From the NCBI GenBank assembly GCA_047967505.1, contig CM106540.1: a stretch of DNA of 64,000 bases; one strand, 5' to 3'. Position 1 is the first letter of the stretch. Every line of letters starts with the position of its first letter. The notes under the pieces are model-generated. The model saw only the letters and a list, made by a program, of their open reading frames with translations. It did no database searches and was not told the DNA's origin. The stretch is from Dipteris shenzhenensis (Eukaryota > Polypodiophyta > Polypodiopsida > Gleicheniales). This document shows positions 46,847 through 57,119 of the stretch, piece by piece. Both the position numbers and the translations under genes were made by a program.

Positions 46847-49286
46847 TGTATGAAGCCTCACTTGTACACTAATCTCATTGCACTAACAATAATAGTGCAA
46901 ATCTGCAAAGCATTTTGACAGAATAATCGTGCTCACATCTTGGTCAGCGGGGATGTTTTAAATGGATTTTGCACCTAGGCGACTCACTATCCAAGGGTGT
47001 TGTTTTGTTTAAGGACAGAGAAGATAATGCAAGGCATAAACCAACAAGAATCCTAGACCAAGGAACAATGCAAGTACGCAATCGAAAGATGCCCACAGTT
47101 TTGGTTGCGTCAAAAACAACAGGACATATTCTGTCAACCTATAGCATTCCATACCCTCCCTTTCCACGTCAACACGAATCATCCACCATTCCTACTTTGT
47201 AAAATGATATACAGGCCTACATTCAAATTGATGTCGCTAATGCATAGAGAACAACCTCTTGACACCAGAGTTTAGCATCAACCTGCCACAAGAAAAGAAT
47301 CACATACAATGCCAAAAATCAACATGATTTAAATTAGACAAGGATTGCCCCAATATTGTAGCCTTCGGCATCTAACAAGAATAGGTTATGAAAAAAAAAA
47401 AGCCCCTTCAATCCAGTCAATGCTCTGATAGGAGCAAGAATTGCTAGCGAATTTCAGCCTCAACTGCTTCCATAAGGATTGATATTTGAAATCTCTTGAT
47501 ATCTAATACAGTGACCAGTCTATACTGAAATTCAGCTTTCTGACAAAGATTCCGCTTTGTTCGAAACACTCTGGAGAAAGTCTATAATTGTCAACGCAGC
47601 TTCATCATCTTAAACAAACAGAATTAACAGTCATGTCAGTGATCCCACCAAACATGATACATTTTACCTGAAACTGTTTCCACACTCCCTCTGAAATTAA
47701 AACAGCACACTCACAAAAAAAGGTGTATCAGAGCTAGATAGACAATAGTAAACAAAAACTGCACAGCTTGGATGCATCTGATTGATATGAAACTTTCTTT
47801 GATACATTAGCAGAAGAACTTTTATTTCTTTTTAAACAGCAAATCAAGCTTTCAAACAATGCAAAACGTTACAATCCACTCATTCAGTTATAGGTATTTG
47901 GAGTATAATTGCAATACGAATATTTAAGCCAAACAGTTTCTAGTAGTGTTGCCATAAGAATGAAATTCTCATGATTGGAAGTTTATACTATAATATCCTA
48001 GGAACCCAAAAATCTGCACGTGCATGTGCTGGGCATGCACATGTGGTGTGCAACATAGATGAGTATAGGATTGATACAGAAGCTCCAAGACAAAGGGCAG
48101 AAATATATATATACCTTCAGAAGACTAAAATATAACCAATCGTACAAATTAATATTTTATTAAACAAGCGACAGAGCGAAGAAAATTAAAAATGTATTAG
48201 TAAGCACAGCAAGGCTTATGTTCTCATCAGTATCCAAGAATAAGCTACCATCTCAGATTTGAAACATCTCCTAAGGGAAGAATCATCACTTATAAAAAAA
48301 CTAGCCCATATCCTCTCATCAAAGGCATAACTGAATGTGGATACAATATTAGAAATGTAGCCCGTAGGGCAACTGTATGTTACCTTGGATTCAGAAATTT
48401 GTTTGAATATTATAGTCACCATTTAGAAAATGAAAAGATTGACTACAAAATTCCTATGTTATGTCAGCTGAAGTCTGAAATTAATGAATTAAAAATAATC
48501 ACAAATAGCATAAGTTTTGTATTTTGTACTTAGTTAACAAACTTAAAATGTGTGCCCTATTGATACTTCTGGTTTAAAATTCCCTAGGCAATAAGAATGA
48601 AAATTTGTAGGATCTAGCCAGGAAAATGTGGGAGAGCACTCAGTCATGTATGCCTTCATAAGATACACATACGTTTGTGGTAAGAATAAACCTTGAAAAT
48701 TTGTCGTTGAGCAGCACTATAGGATTTAGCCAGGTAAAAGAGCAAAAGAGCATGAGGTAGCTAGGCAGCTAATGCAGTACTCGAGGATGGAATAATATAT
48801 CTTCTATGTAGGATGGAAGGCCTCAATCTGAACTTTAGGGACTCACATATTCAGAAGTTTGATTGCAGGATTGCTATCATCAAATCAGAATGGCTTGGAA
48901 TTTCTTCAGGATGCGCAGCCCAGAAATTTCATCTTGAAGAGCCAAACGCTGAGGCCCTTATAAAAGATTTAGTCTATCTTTGATCATATCATATCAATCC
49001 TGGAACTCTGAGATCCCATTAAAAAAGAGAAAGGTAGTAGTAGAAATGACCAAAAAGTAGAAATGGTTCAGCAATTGAGATGTTGTTTGTGGATTATTGC
49101 ACTCAAAAGCTCATATTACCTTCTGTCAAATTGGTAACTCCATTGCAATATCCTGAATGGCTGATCAAAAAATATCCTCCAAATGATAAACAAAAAATCG
49201 TGAAAATCGAGGGGAGGGGAGTGCAATTCCAGCCATCAAGGATAGTGGCCCCAGTGACACCATCAACATTTATATAGATCTATATA
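46847..49286. other. no assignable gene
   Basis: AT-rich DNA, A-rich on the plus strand, resembling intron or intergenic sequence. If the ORF at 46632-46843 is a terminal exon, upstream exons should be here on the minus strand, but I could not identify them. Confidence 0.35.
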
Positions 49287-49442
49287 CCTAGATGAATCCA
49301 AGAACATTCCCAAACTCATCCTCTAAAAACACAATATAGTGTAGTTTCAATCTCACAATAGTCACCTAGATGAATCCAGGAACATTCCCAAACTCATCCT
49401 CTAAAAACACAATATAGTGGAGTTTCAATCTCATGATAGTCA
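49287..49442. repeat. two tandem 78-bp units
   Basis: CCTAGATGAATCCA begins at 49287 and 49365. The units share GAACATTCCCAAACTCATCC, TCTAAAAACACAATATAGTG and AGTTTCAATCTCA and differ at only a few positions. Confidence 0.9.
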
Positions 49443-49452
49443 CTCATATGAT

Positions 49453-49654
49453 TGGCGCCCAACAGTGGGTGTAGACCATAGTATAAAAATATGCTCACAC
49501 ATACAAATCCACTAGTCACTCATATGATTGAAAACCATAAGCTCCATCACGCATGGTAGGGACTAGCTACTATGACATCCCCACTGACGTCATCAGCGCC
49601 CAACAGTGGGTGTAGACCATAGTATAAAAATATGCTCTCACACATACAAATCCA
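49453..49654. repeat. duplicated segment with a tRNA-Lys-type PBS-like motif
   Basis: TGGCGCCCAACAGTGGGT (49453-49470) resembles gypsy-type primer-binding sites. A segment of about 56 bp starting GCGCCCAACAGTGGGTGTAG and ending ACATACAAATCCA recurs at 49596-49654. It lies after the 78-bp tandem units and a TATATAG motif near 49271, as at an LTR edge. No gag or pol was recognised downstream. Confidence 0.45.
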
Positions 49655-50813
49655 CACACCCACACATACTTGAGCATCCATTTATACAAAGTCTTTGTAC
49701 TGAGTTTCTGTCGGCACTCCAGAGGTGAAGGGCAGACTCAGCCACAACGAAGGCTAGCACTAAAGGAGAAGGCTAATCAAAAAGTAGTCCAAAATCTGTT
49801 CATTCAAGCTACAACTGCTTGTGAAGTCTAAACGATTTCATTTTAGTCTCTCCCAAACGAGCATCTAAAACTAGGCTGACTTGTAGGAAAAGGCTATCCA
49901 TAGATGTAAGATGAAGGTTACCATGAAACTTTGCCTGACTTAGGCTATGTGCAGGTGTAAGACCAAGGTTACAGTGTAACCTTTGCCCCAGTGGCCATAA
50001 TGACTTCCATACGGTTTCTAGTATTGCTCGTAGTACATTTGTCAGCTATGTAGTTGAATGAGTCCACTTGGAATGCCTGCTAGGATATGCAATTCAAGGG
50101 AAGGTCCACTTGGTACACAAGGTGGACTCAAGCAAGCACCAGTTAGCTCATAGATCACATCTATTGTTTCAAGGTGCAAGGAAAGAATTGTGTATTTTGC
50201 AACTTTCTATAGAGATAAAATCATTTGACAGAAGGAAGCAATGAGGATTTGATCAATCATGATAATCTTGCTTCACATATTGATGGAGAAGGCAGGTAAA
50301 ACGACCTGCTTGTTGGGGATCAAGTTATGAAGTATGCAGAAACGTATCAAAAAAGATTAGCATGAGGGATTGCAAATTGGTGTCTACATGGATGGAGTTC
50401 AATACCGAGCTATACAAGGACGGAAAAACCGTGACAGTAACCTATTGACTACTGAAATACCTCTTGGACAATGGACAAGTGTGTGCCTTTATATCTCAGA
50501 GATACTACTATTGGGGATTGGATACTGAAGCAAAGAAAATCAATATTCATGACAGAGACCCCACAAGCAGGGACATGCTTGCTTTCTAGGATGAGACACT
50601 CTCAAGGAATCTCTGAAGATCCCGACTGAAGCTGATACTGTTGCCCTCCAACCAAAGCTCACCAAGCAATGTCATTACACAAAATGCTTCATGAAGCTCA
50701 CCGAGAATCACTATCGGCTCAAGCTATTAATACACAATAGATACACCTTTGTAAGACTAGAATAAGTCCAATCATACAAATTTAGATTTGTTGTTGTTCT
50801 AAAGATCAAAAAT
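49655..50813. other. no gene seen
   Basis: No recognisable coding or RNA feature. It could be the decayed interior of the element whose PBS-like motif lies at 49453. Confidence 0.4.
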
Positions 50814-51310
50814 CTACACAGAAAATAAAAGAGAATATGAAAGAGAAGAAAAAAGAGGTAAACAAAAACTTTTAAGAAAAACAAAAGAAAGACATACTTA
50901 GCAAGCAAAGCAACACTTATGTCGTCATCAGTGCCCAAGCATAAGCAGCTATACTAGGTTTCTAAGACCCGCGGAGTCTCTTGGGCAAACCCAGTGCTTA
51001 CTAAAATACGTCAAATAAATAGAAGAGAAAGAAAACAAGAAATAAAAAAGAAAGGAAGCAGGTGACTAAGCAAAAATAAACAAGCGAGTCAAGAAACAAA
51101 AAACAAAATCTTCCAACAAACTGAAATATCGTTCTCTCTCTCTCTCTCTCTCACTCTCACTCTTATTTAAAACGTAAAAAGCTAAATGGTCCTTTACACT
51201 TATGTATTGTTTCCTACAAAGAGTCAAAAATACATTTCTAACTTAGAAAGCACAAGCATACTCAAACAAACTCTCTTTTGAAATTAAAAGAAAAACGGGC
51301 TATTCAGCTC
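50814..51310 (-). repeat. Penelope-like element 3' tail, copy B
   Basis: Lies directly 3' of the RT relic on the minus strand and matches 1-620 over its length. It contains the same purine-rich block, GACCCGCGGAGTCTCTTGGG, a short interrupted TC run (51133-51152) and the final CAAACTCTCTTTTGAAA. It has one repeat unit where copy A has two. This attached copy is the reason for assigning copy A to the element. Confidence 0.65.
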
Positions 51311-51429
51311 CCCACTTTTTGTTTTTAGCTTATGTTCAATCATTCTAAACATACCTAAGGCCGATACACCATAGATAAAAGACTTCATATCTAAGATTGT
51401 GCATACTTTTTTCATTATTTTCCTTGGAT

Positions 51430-54044
51430 TATACCTCGTGTAATAGTAAAGTGATCAAATTACTACATTGAGTGATAAAAGACTCCTTAGTTGTACAAAG
51501 GCGGGAAAATCTATGGAATTGGGAAGAAATGACTCCATATTTTGCCAAATCAAAAATGTTTTGAGTCAATGTGAGGCATTTTTATAATGTGTAAACCACT
51601 ATATTCAGGTTGTTGTTTATCGTATATATCAACCTCTAATCCTATGGTAGATTGAGAAATTCTAAGATCTAAGAAAACACAAGAATCCCCTCTTGAAGTG
51701 CAATTCAGTTCACAAGAGTCACGAGGATAGATTCCTTCTCCAAAAGCACTAGCATCTTTGTACATAAAGTCTTGAAAGTTAGGAACATCTGATACAAATA
51801 AATCATCTATAAAACGCCTAACTTGGCTAAGCTTATGTAAAATGATAGGGCAGGGTATTGATAGAAATAAGACGTTGCATAAACTCAAATTCATAAGTGA
51901 AAAGATAAAAGTTTGCTAAAAAGACGGCACAATTAGTGCCCATGGGGATTCCTATAATTTGTTGAGAGAAAGAATCACCTATTGTGATGTAAAGACTATC
52001 TAAAAGAAAATCTATCCAAGAGCAAACATCTTCCACACTTACTACCTTTGTGTATCTTTTCTTTTTAGAACCTATGTCATGATCTTTATTTTTTAGCCAC
52101 AAGAAGTCAATGCATAAGGCTGTTTTCTCAACTTTTAACACTTTGCATCTATCTTTGTCAAATCTCAGATTGAAAACTTCAGCCACTAGCTTTTTTATTC
52201 TAAACATCAGGTCTTCCAGCTCAATCTTTGTGTAAAGCGTCGTAAAATCAAAGGTTTGAAGGAGAATAGGAGACTCTTTTTCTTGAATGCTTCGAGAGGA
52301 ATTAAAAAATTTTACAACAGGAATCACTCCTACACAGTCATTTAAAATCCAGCTCGAGTGCGAGGGGACATCTGCCTCTTTTAATAAGTCCCTTCAAAGT
52401 TCATGGACACTAGGCAACATGTCTTTGAAGCAGTAGCTTAGCCATTTAGAGACATCCGTCAAAGTAGTCTCACAAGCAGCCGCAATAAATCTTGGCTTTT
52501 TGGGAGTTTTGTGAAACTTCCAAGCAGCACAAAGAAAAGGTATACTTGGATTGCAAACAAACCCAGAAGACTTGCAAAAACTCTGATGTTTTGAGATCAA
52601 ATCCTTTTGAGAAACTAAGGCAAGGGCGTAAGTTTTGGCAAGCGAGTTCACTTCTCTCAAAAGACATTCTAGGTAAAACTTTTTGCAAATAAAAACAAAG
52701 TTATTGGAACATTTGTCCATATAAGAAATGACAAAATTCCGATGGAATTTTAGAAGGAGAGTTTCATCTTCTTTAGAAAGATGGTTACTTTGCTTTGAGC
52801 AATTAATCGAAGGGACTTCTTCTAGTTTCAAAGCAACTTTCTTCAAAATCTTCCCTTTCCATTCTGATAAGATATTTTGAACTCCTAAACATTCTTCTAA
52901 TTGCAAAACAAACTTTGAGATTCCCTTATCAATAGCTTTTAAAAGGCAAGACTCTTTGAAAGAGTACAATCAAAATTTCATGCCTTTCATGAAAAGGTCT
53001 CTTAAGTTACTAGAAAGCAAAATTGAGGTATCAGCTGTGACTACATGTCCTAAATCGACATCAATAAAGCTTTGGAATCTCTTACTTTTACAACAACAAG
53101 GTTCTCTAAGGATAGGAGATTTTGAATGCTCTGAAAGCCTTTTACCTATCTCTTCATAGTTGAAAGCCTTTTGTCCTAAAGTTTTTACATACTTCCAAGC
53201 TACTACTGGATGCTTCCGAATTCTTCTCACAAAATGAGGAAGAGAATCCATTACTTCAGGAGACTTCAAAAGTGAGTTTAAGCCTATCTTGTCAAGTGAG
53301 GGAGAAGTAAAAATACAAATCAAGAGTTCCTTATTTAGATAGACTTCTTTGCTTTGAAAGGAAGCTTTTACTTTTAAGAAGTGATCCAACGAAGTTTTAA
53401 GTTGTATATAATGGAGCTTATTTAGATTCAAATCCTCAAAAGAGAAGTTTTCCAAGGTGTATTGAAGTTTAAAAAGAACTTTGACATTATATTTTTCAAA
53501 AACTTTTATTGAAAAAAGACCCAGAGACATTAATCTATCTAGGTAGAGTAGTCTTCTTTTATAGTCTCGAGAAGCAAAAACTCTTGGAACTGAGGAAGTT
53601 AAAGGAACTAAAGGAGGGGGAAGTGGAGGAAGAGGAAGTTAGGGAGGCAACTCACGAACAACATGTGAGATTGCAGGAGAGCTAGGACCACCTCGTAACA
53701 TAACTTTAGGTTTCCATACAATGTTAGGTGTATGACTATGTTGGTAATGAGGAATGTTAAAGGGCTTGATATGAGTTCTCCACATCAAAGGGTTCTTTTT
53801 AGAGGTTCTTTTATTTTTACGAAGAGTTGATTTTCCTTCCAAATTAAAACCTCTTGGGAAGAAAGTGTGTAAAGTTCTCATCCAAAACAATTCACGAGGA
53901 CGAGCAGCCTTGTAAAAATCCTTGGCATTATTAAAATGGCCCTCTATATGCTCAATGGGAAAGCAACGAAAAGATTCAAAACCAGACAATAGCACTAAGC
54001 CTTTATCTATTGGGATAAGCCCGTTTGATGCAATAGATGGTCAA
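51430..54044 (-). pseudogene. Penelope-like element: GIY-YIG-like block plus reverse transcriptase, decayed
   Basis: A single minus-strand frame runs from 54044 to about 51855 with three stops (TAA 53639, TGA 52970, TGA 52394), then shifts near 51855 and 51545. N-terminal: HFNNAKDFYKAARPRELFWM with RTLHTFFPRGFN resembles the C-terminal half of a PLE GIY-YIG endonuclease. Next come RVFASRDYKRRLLYLDRL, then RT blocks DKCSNNFVFICKKFY, KKPRFIAAACETT, TFDFTTLYTKIELEDL (motif A), GIPMGTNCAVFLANFYLFTY (motif B), VRRFIDDLF (motif C), CVFLDLRISQ with VDIYDKQQPEYSG, and thumb GVISSQFHRFSRLCTT. These are PLE-type RT features, not LTR, LINE or group II intron features. The start is truncated inside the endonuclease. 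Confidence 0.8.
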
Positions 54045-54067
54045 AAGAAACATCTTGACATTTCCTC

Positions 54068-55677
54068 CTATCCGTCTGCAACTATCTTTCCAAGGATGGG
54101 AGTGGCTTGTATTGATAAGACCCATGTCAACTGATGACATCGTGCAGTCACAAATTTTGAAGTTGTGTCAGTCATAAAAGGTGCCAACAAAAGGAGTTGC
54201 ACACAATAAGATACCTAGCCTTGGCACAGTGTGCCTTGCCCCATGTCGAATGACCACAGGATCTTCAAAAGCCATCACAAGCTCCTCATTTCTGACTTTC
54301 AAGAAGTCATTCGCCCCTGTAGTGACACAAATATTGTAGTTGTCAAAACTTGATCAATGAGGTGTAATAACGAGCCACGAAAGCATTGTATAAGGTGAAA
54401 AAGCTCTTGAAGAACGTGAAGTACGCATAGCTTACAACCTATTAGGTGCACAGATGGACATTTGATAGGTTCTGCATAGCAATCCTTCATATGTTGCTCA
54501 TCGTCGAGCAATCCCCCTGAGATGATGATAACAAAACGCAGAGATGGACTAGATGTAAGAGCAAGTCCCTACAGTACAACCGTAGAAACAGCAAAAATCA
54601 GAAACAAGAAAGGGCGAGGAAGAGGTTAAAACTTGGCTCAGCCGCAACGAAAAATGTCCTGTAATTCAAGGACGCCAACCTTTCGTTGAAGGCCTGCCAG
54701 AGCAGCCGACAGAAAAGCACCCTACTCCAAGACCAAAAACTCAAAGTTAGGCTTCATTTTACAGCACAGTGTCTTCAGTAAGATTGTAACCGAGACGCGC
54801 TAAATCTAGTGTCTCTCAATTCAAAAATCGGCCCTCCCGAGTAAATCACATCAATGGCCAACGTTTTTGGGCGACGTTTAACAAAAAGATTCAAGTACAA
54901 CGTAGATATCTACGGAAAGAAGCTTCCTAACTATAATGCCTAAACAATCAATCGGGACACGTTGTTGAGTCATTTGCGTCTTGAAAAAGTTGGACAAGTA
55001 AAACACCTGTGAAAATCCCATCAGGCCATCAAATGGACCATGTTTCTGCATGAAATCCGAAATATATGTTTTGCATTTTTCCAAATTGTGAAACTTAACA
55101 TGCGTCTCTGTCTGCAACAAAGCAAAGGTGTAAGAGACACTGCACACACCAGTTTATGCTGACATATAAGGAATTCGGAAAGCGAACGACCACTCTTTAC
55201 CCTCTCAAATTGAAACCATTCGTAAAAGGGTGGTGAGAAAATCCCCTCCACGTCCGATGTTCCAGCAGCGGGAAAAGGCGCATCCAGGAACACCTTTACA
55301 ACGGAATGCCAGCTCCGGAAGATAAAGTCAGGAAAATTTGCCAAGAGTTACGAGAACAGAGAACAGAGAACAATGCTGGACACAAGCCTATGCGATCCCG
55401 TGACGAAATCGCCGTAAAACCTAGAGCAAGGAGCTGCGTCAGCAGCTCATGACAAAATCGAGCAGAGAAATTGAGAGAGTACCATGTCGAGAAGGCCAAG
55501 GACGCGGCTGTCCCATTTGGCTAATTGCTTTTCAAGGACGGAAGCACTGGTGCGGAAGCCATGGAGGCAGAGGACGCGAAGCTTGGGGGAAGGGTTAGGG
55601 GAGACCATGGGGAAGGCGAGGGAAGGTCGGGAGCAAGAAGAGAAAATGGGAAGGGGAAGAGGAAGGAAGATGGACAT
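54068..55677 (-). CDS. FSH1/OVCA2-family serine hydrolase, seven predicted exons
   Basis: Exons on the minus strand: 55677-55483 (or ATG at 55608), 55293-55201, 55111-55007, 54721-54680, 54568-54439, 54316-54215, 54075-54068. All introns are GT-AG (89-285 nt) and phases agree at every junction. The protein is 201 aa from the inner ATG or 224 aa from the outer one. Family blocks: RVLCLHGFRTS (oxyanion loop), VFLDAPFPA, SDVEGIFSPPFYEWFQF, HGPFDGLMGFSQ joined to GAFLSAALAGLQ, RFVIIISGG, CPSVHLIG, and HTVPRL. Inferred triad (short numbering): Ser107 of GFSQG, Asp169, His194. The motif before His reads ARHTVP where family members usually have Gly. The family comprises alpha/beta-hydrolase carboxylesterases; substrate unknown. 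The very short last exon (Asp-Gly-stop) is the least certain part. Confidence 0.87.
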
Positions 55678-55700
55678 TCATTCATTCATTCATTCATTCA
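55675..55700 (-). repeat. tetranucleotide repeat of six overlapping ATGs at the hydrolase start
   Basis: On the minus strand (GAAT)n gives six ATG codons 4 nt apart. The last (55677) opens the long hydrolase frame. The early ones read Met-Asn-Glu-stop. They would act as minimal uORFs or alternative starts if they lie downstream of the transcription start, which is not known. Confidence 0.85.
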
Positions 55701-55749
55701 GGCCACTCAAGTCTTTGAAGACTCTGCTCTCCTCTGAATGCTGACCATT

Positions 55750-57050
55750 GACTATTGACTTTGACTATTATATCAATAACATATTCCACATTGAACATAG
55801 CCTCTCTCCCCACCGGCTCTCTCCGGTATCCCTACTCGTTGGATTGATTTGCAGCCCCATGGAGCTTGAGAGCTGGCTCACCCGGCCTCCCTCGCACTCC
55901 CATGAGCCTCGAGAGCTTGCAATCTCGGATTCCTTACCCAACTTTGCACTCCTCCGAGGAAAGATCCTCTCCCATTCGTGGACAAGGGGACCAAATTGCA
56001 GGTTCACGGAGGGGGAACTCGGTTCCAAATAGGTACAATTTGGCCCCGGTTGCTACACATGGGGACGGAATTCATGCTCAAATTGGAATGCTGGACTCAG
56101 CAGCTCCCTCCATTGCAGGGAGCTGCTCTAACCTGCCTTTGAGGCCTTCCCCATAGTGGGGAGAGTGCCCATGCAAAGCGGGGTCATCACACCGCCTCCC
56201 TACAAATGCATCATCCCCATACTCCATCACTACCCAAACCACAATTAGTGCAGGTGACCCGACACTGGTCCACCCGCTCATTCATGTAACTTGCATGGTG
56301 ATGGCAGCTGACAAAAGGCAGAGGGTGATTGTGAGGATTTAGGGCGCCTCCACATGTCAGTCGCTCTACCAGCACGTGGGTGAACTTCAAACGGAGGTGT
56401 GGAGTACCCCCCCTAAACCTCCTTAGTGGAGGTGCACCATGCAACAAGGATGTGGAGCACAAGTGTATGAGAATCCAATCCCCTATTTGCCAAACCAACT
56501 TGTGACGGTAGTCTGTGCAGACTATGGGGACAGCCTCTTAGAGTAACTCCCTATGCCTGCTACTACTAGCAGGCCATTATTGATGCCCCATGCAGCTCCG
56601 GCACAACATCGATGAATTGCATGATTCTAGCCCAGCATTCGAACACTGGACTGGGAGATCTGATTGTTCGTACTATCAGGCACTCCAATGAGGGCTCTAT
56701 CCACTAATTGGCAACATTGAACTCATGGAAGCGCTAGTAGCCGATGAAGCCCAATCAAAGGTTCCTAGAGCTCTATGTCAAGTCTATGGGGAAACATTTT
56801 TAACAACACAAGGGAGCTAGCTGCCAACTTATTGGAGTTGCTAAGTTCCCAATGGGAACAATGGTGCAAGGAGCTACTTAGACCAGTTACACCCTGACTA
56901 TGCAAGTGTGGCCAGGTAGGGGCATGCGCTTGCGTGGCCACCACAAGTCCACATATCCATGGCTATGCAAAAATGAGAGCACCCATGGGACAAGCAACCC
57001 AACCACTACCCTTAGCCCATCACTCACCCACAAGCACTTACAATTTCACT
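55750..57050. other. no recognisable gene
   Basis: The first 100-200 bp probably include the hydrolase promoter, but no TATA box stands out. Further open frames on both strands are not recognisable. GC content is higher than average for the window. Confidence 0.4.
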
Positions 57051-57115
57051 AACAGCAAGATTCGAACCCCTACCACCAATAGTTAGGTATTCATCCTAAA
57101 CCACATAGGCATTAT
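57040..57115 (-). mobile_element. candidate tRNA-derived SINE head
   Basis: On the minus strand an A-box-like TGGTTTAGGATG (57103-57092) is followed about 35 nt later by a B-box GGTTCGAATC (57068-57059), as in the internal Pol III promoter of tRNA-derived SINEs. The sequence does not fold as a full tRNA. The 3' end of any SINE body would lie toward lower coordinates and was not delimited. Confidence 0.35.
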
Positions 57116-57119
57116 CAGG

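Larger units (their letters stand above)
50814..54044 (-). mobile_element. Penelope-like retroelement copy, 5'-truncated
   Basis: Comprises the RT pseudogene and the 3' tail repeat. It starts 24 nt after the stop codon of the serine hydrolase gene and has the same orientation, so it sits in that gene's 3' UTR or immediate 3' flank. Target-site duplications could not be identified because the element ends are not sharply defined. Confidence 0.65.

Noticed and set aside
46969-47202. 77-codon plus-strand ORF
   Set aside because: It starts at a non-ATG codon, has no similarity, and no supporting splice or promoter signals.
50814-51010. Hammerhead ribozyme in the PLE tail (CTGATGA on the minus strand near 50918)
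   Set aside because: The CTGATGA word is followed by a possible short stem but not by the required GAAA, and the word is mutated in both units of copy A.
54299-54511. 70-codon ORF as a separate gene
   Set aside because: It is exon 5 of the serine hydrolase reading on into the following 122-nt intron.
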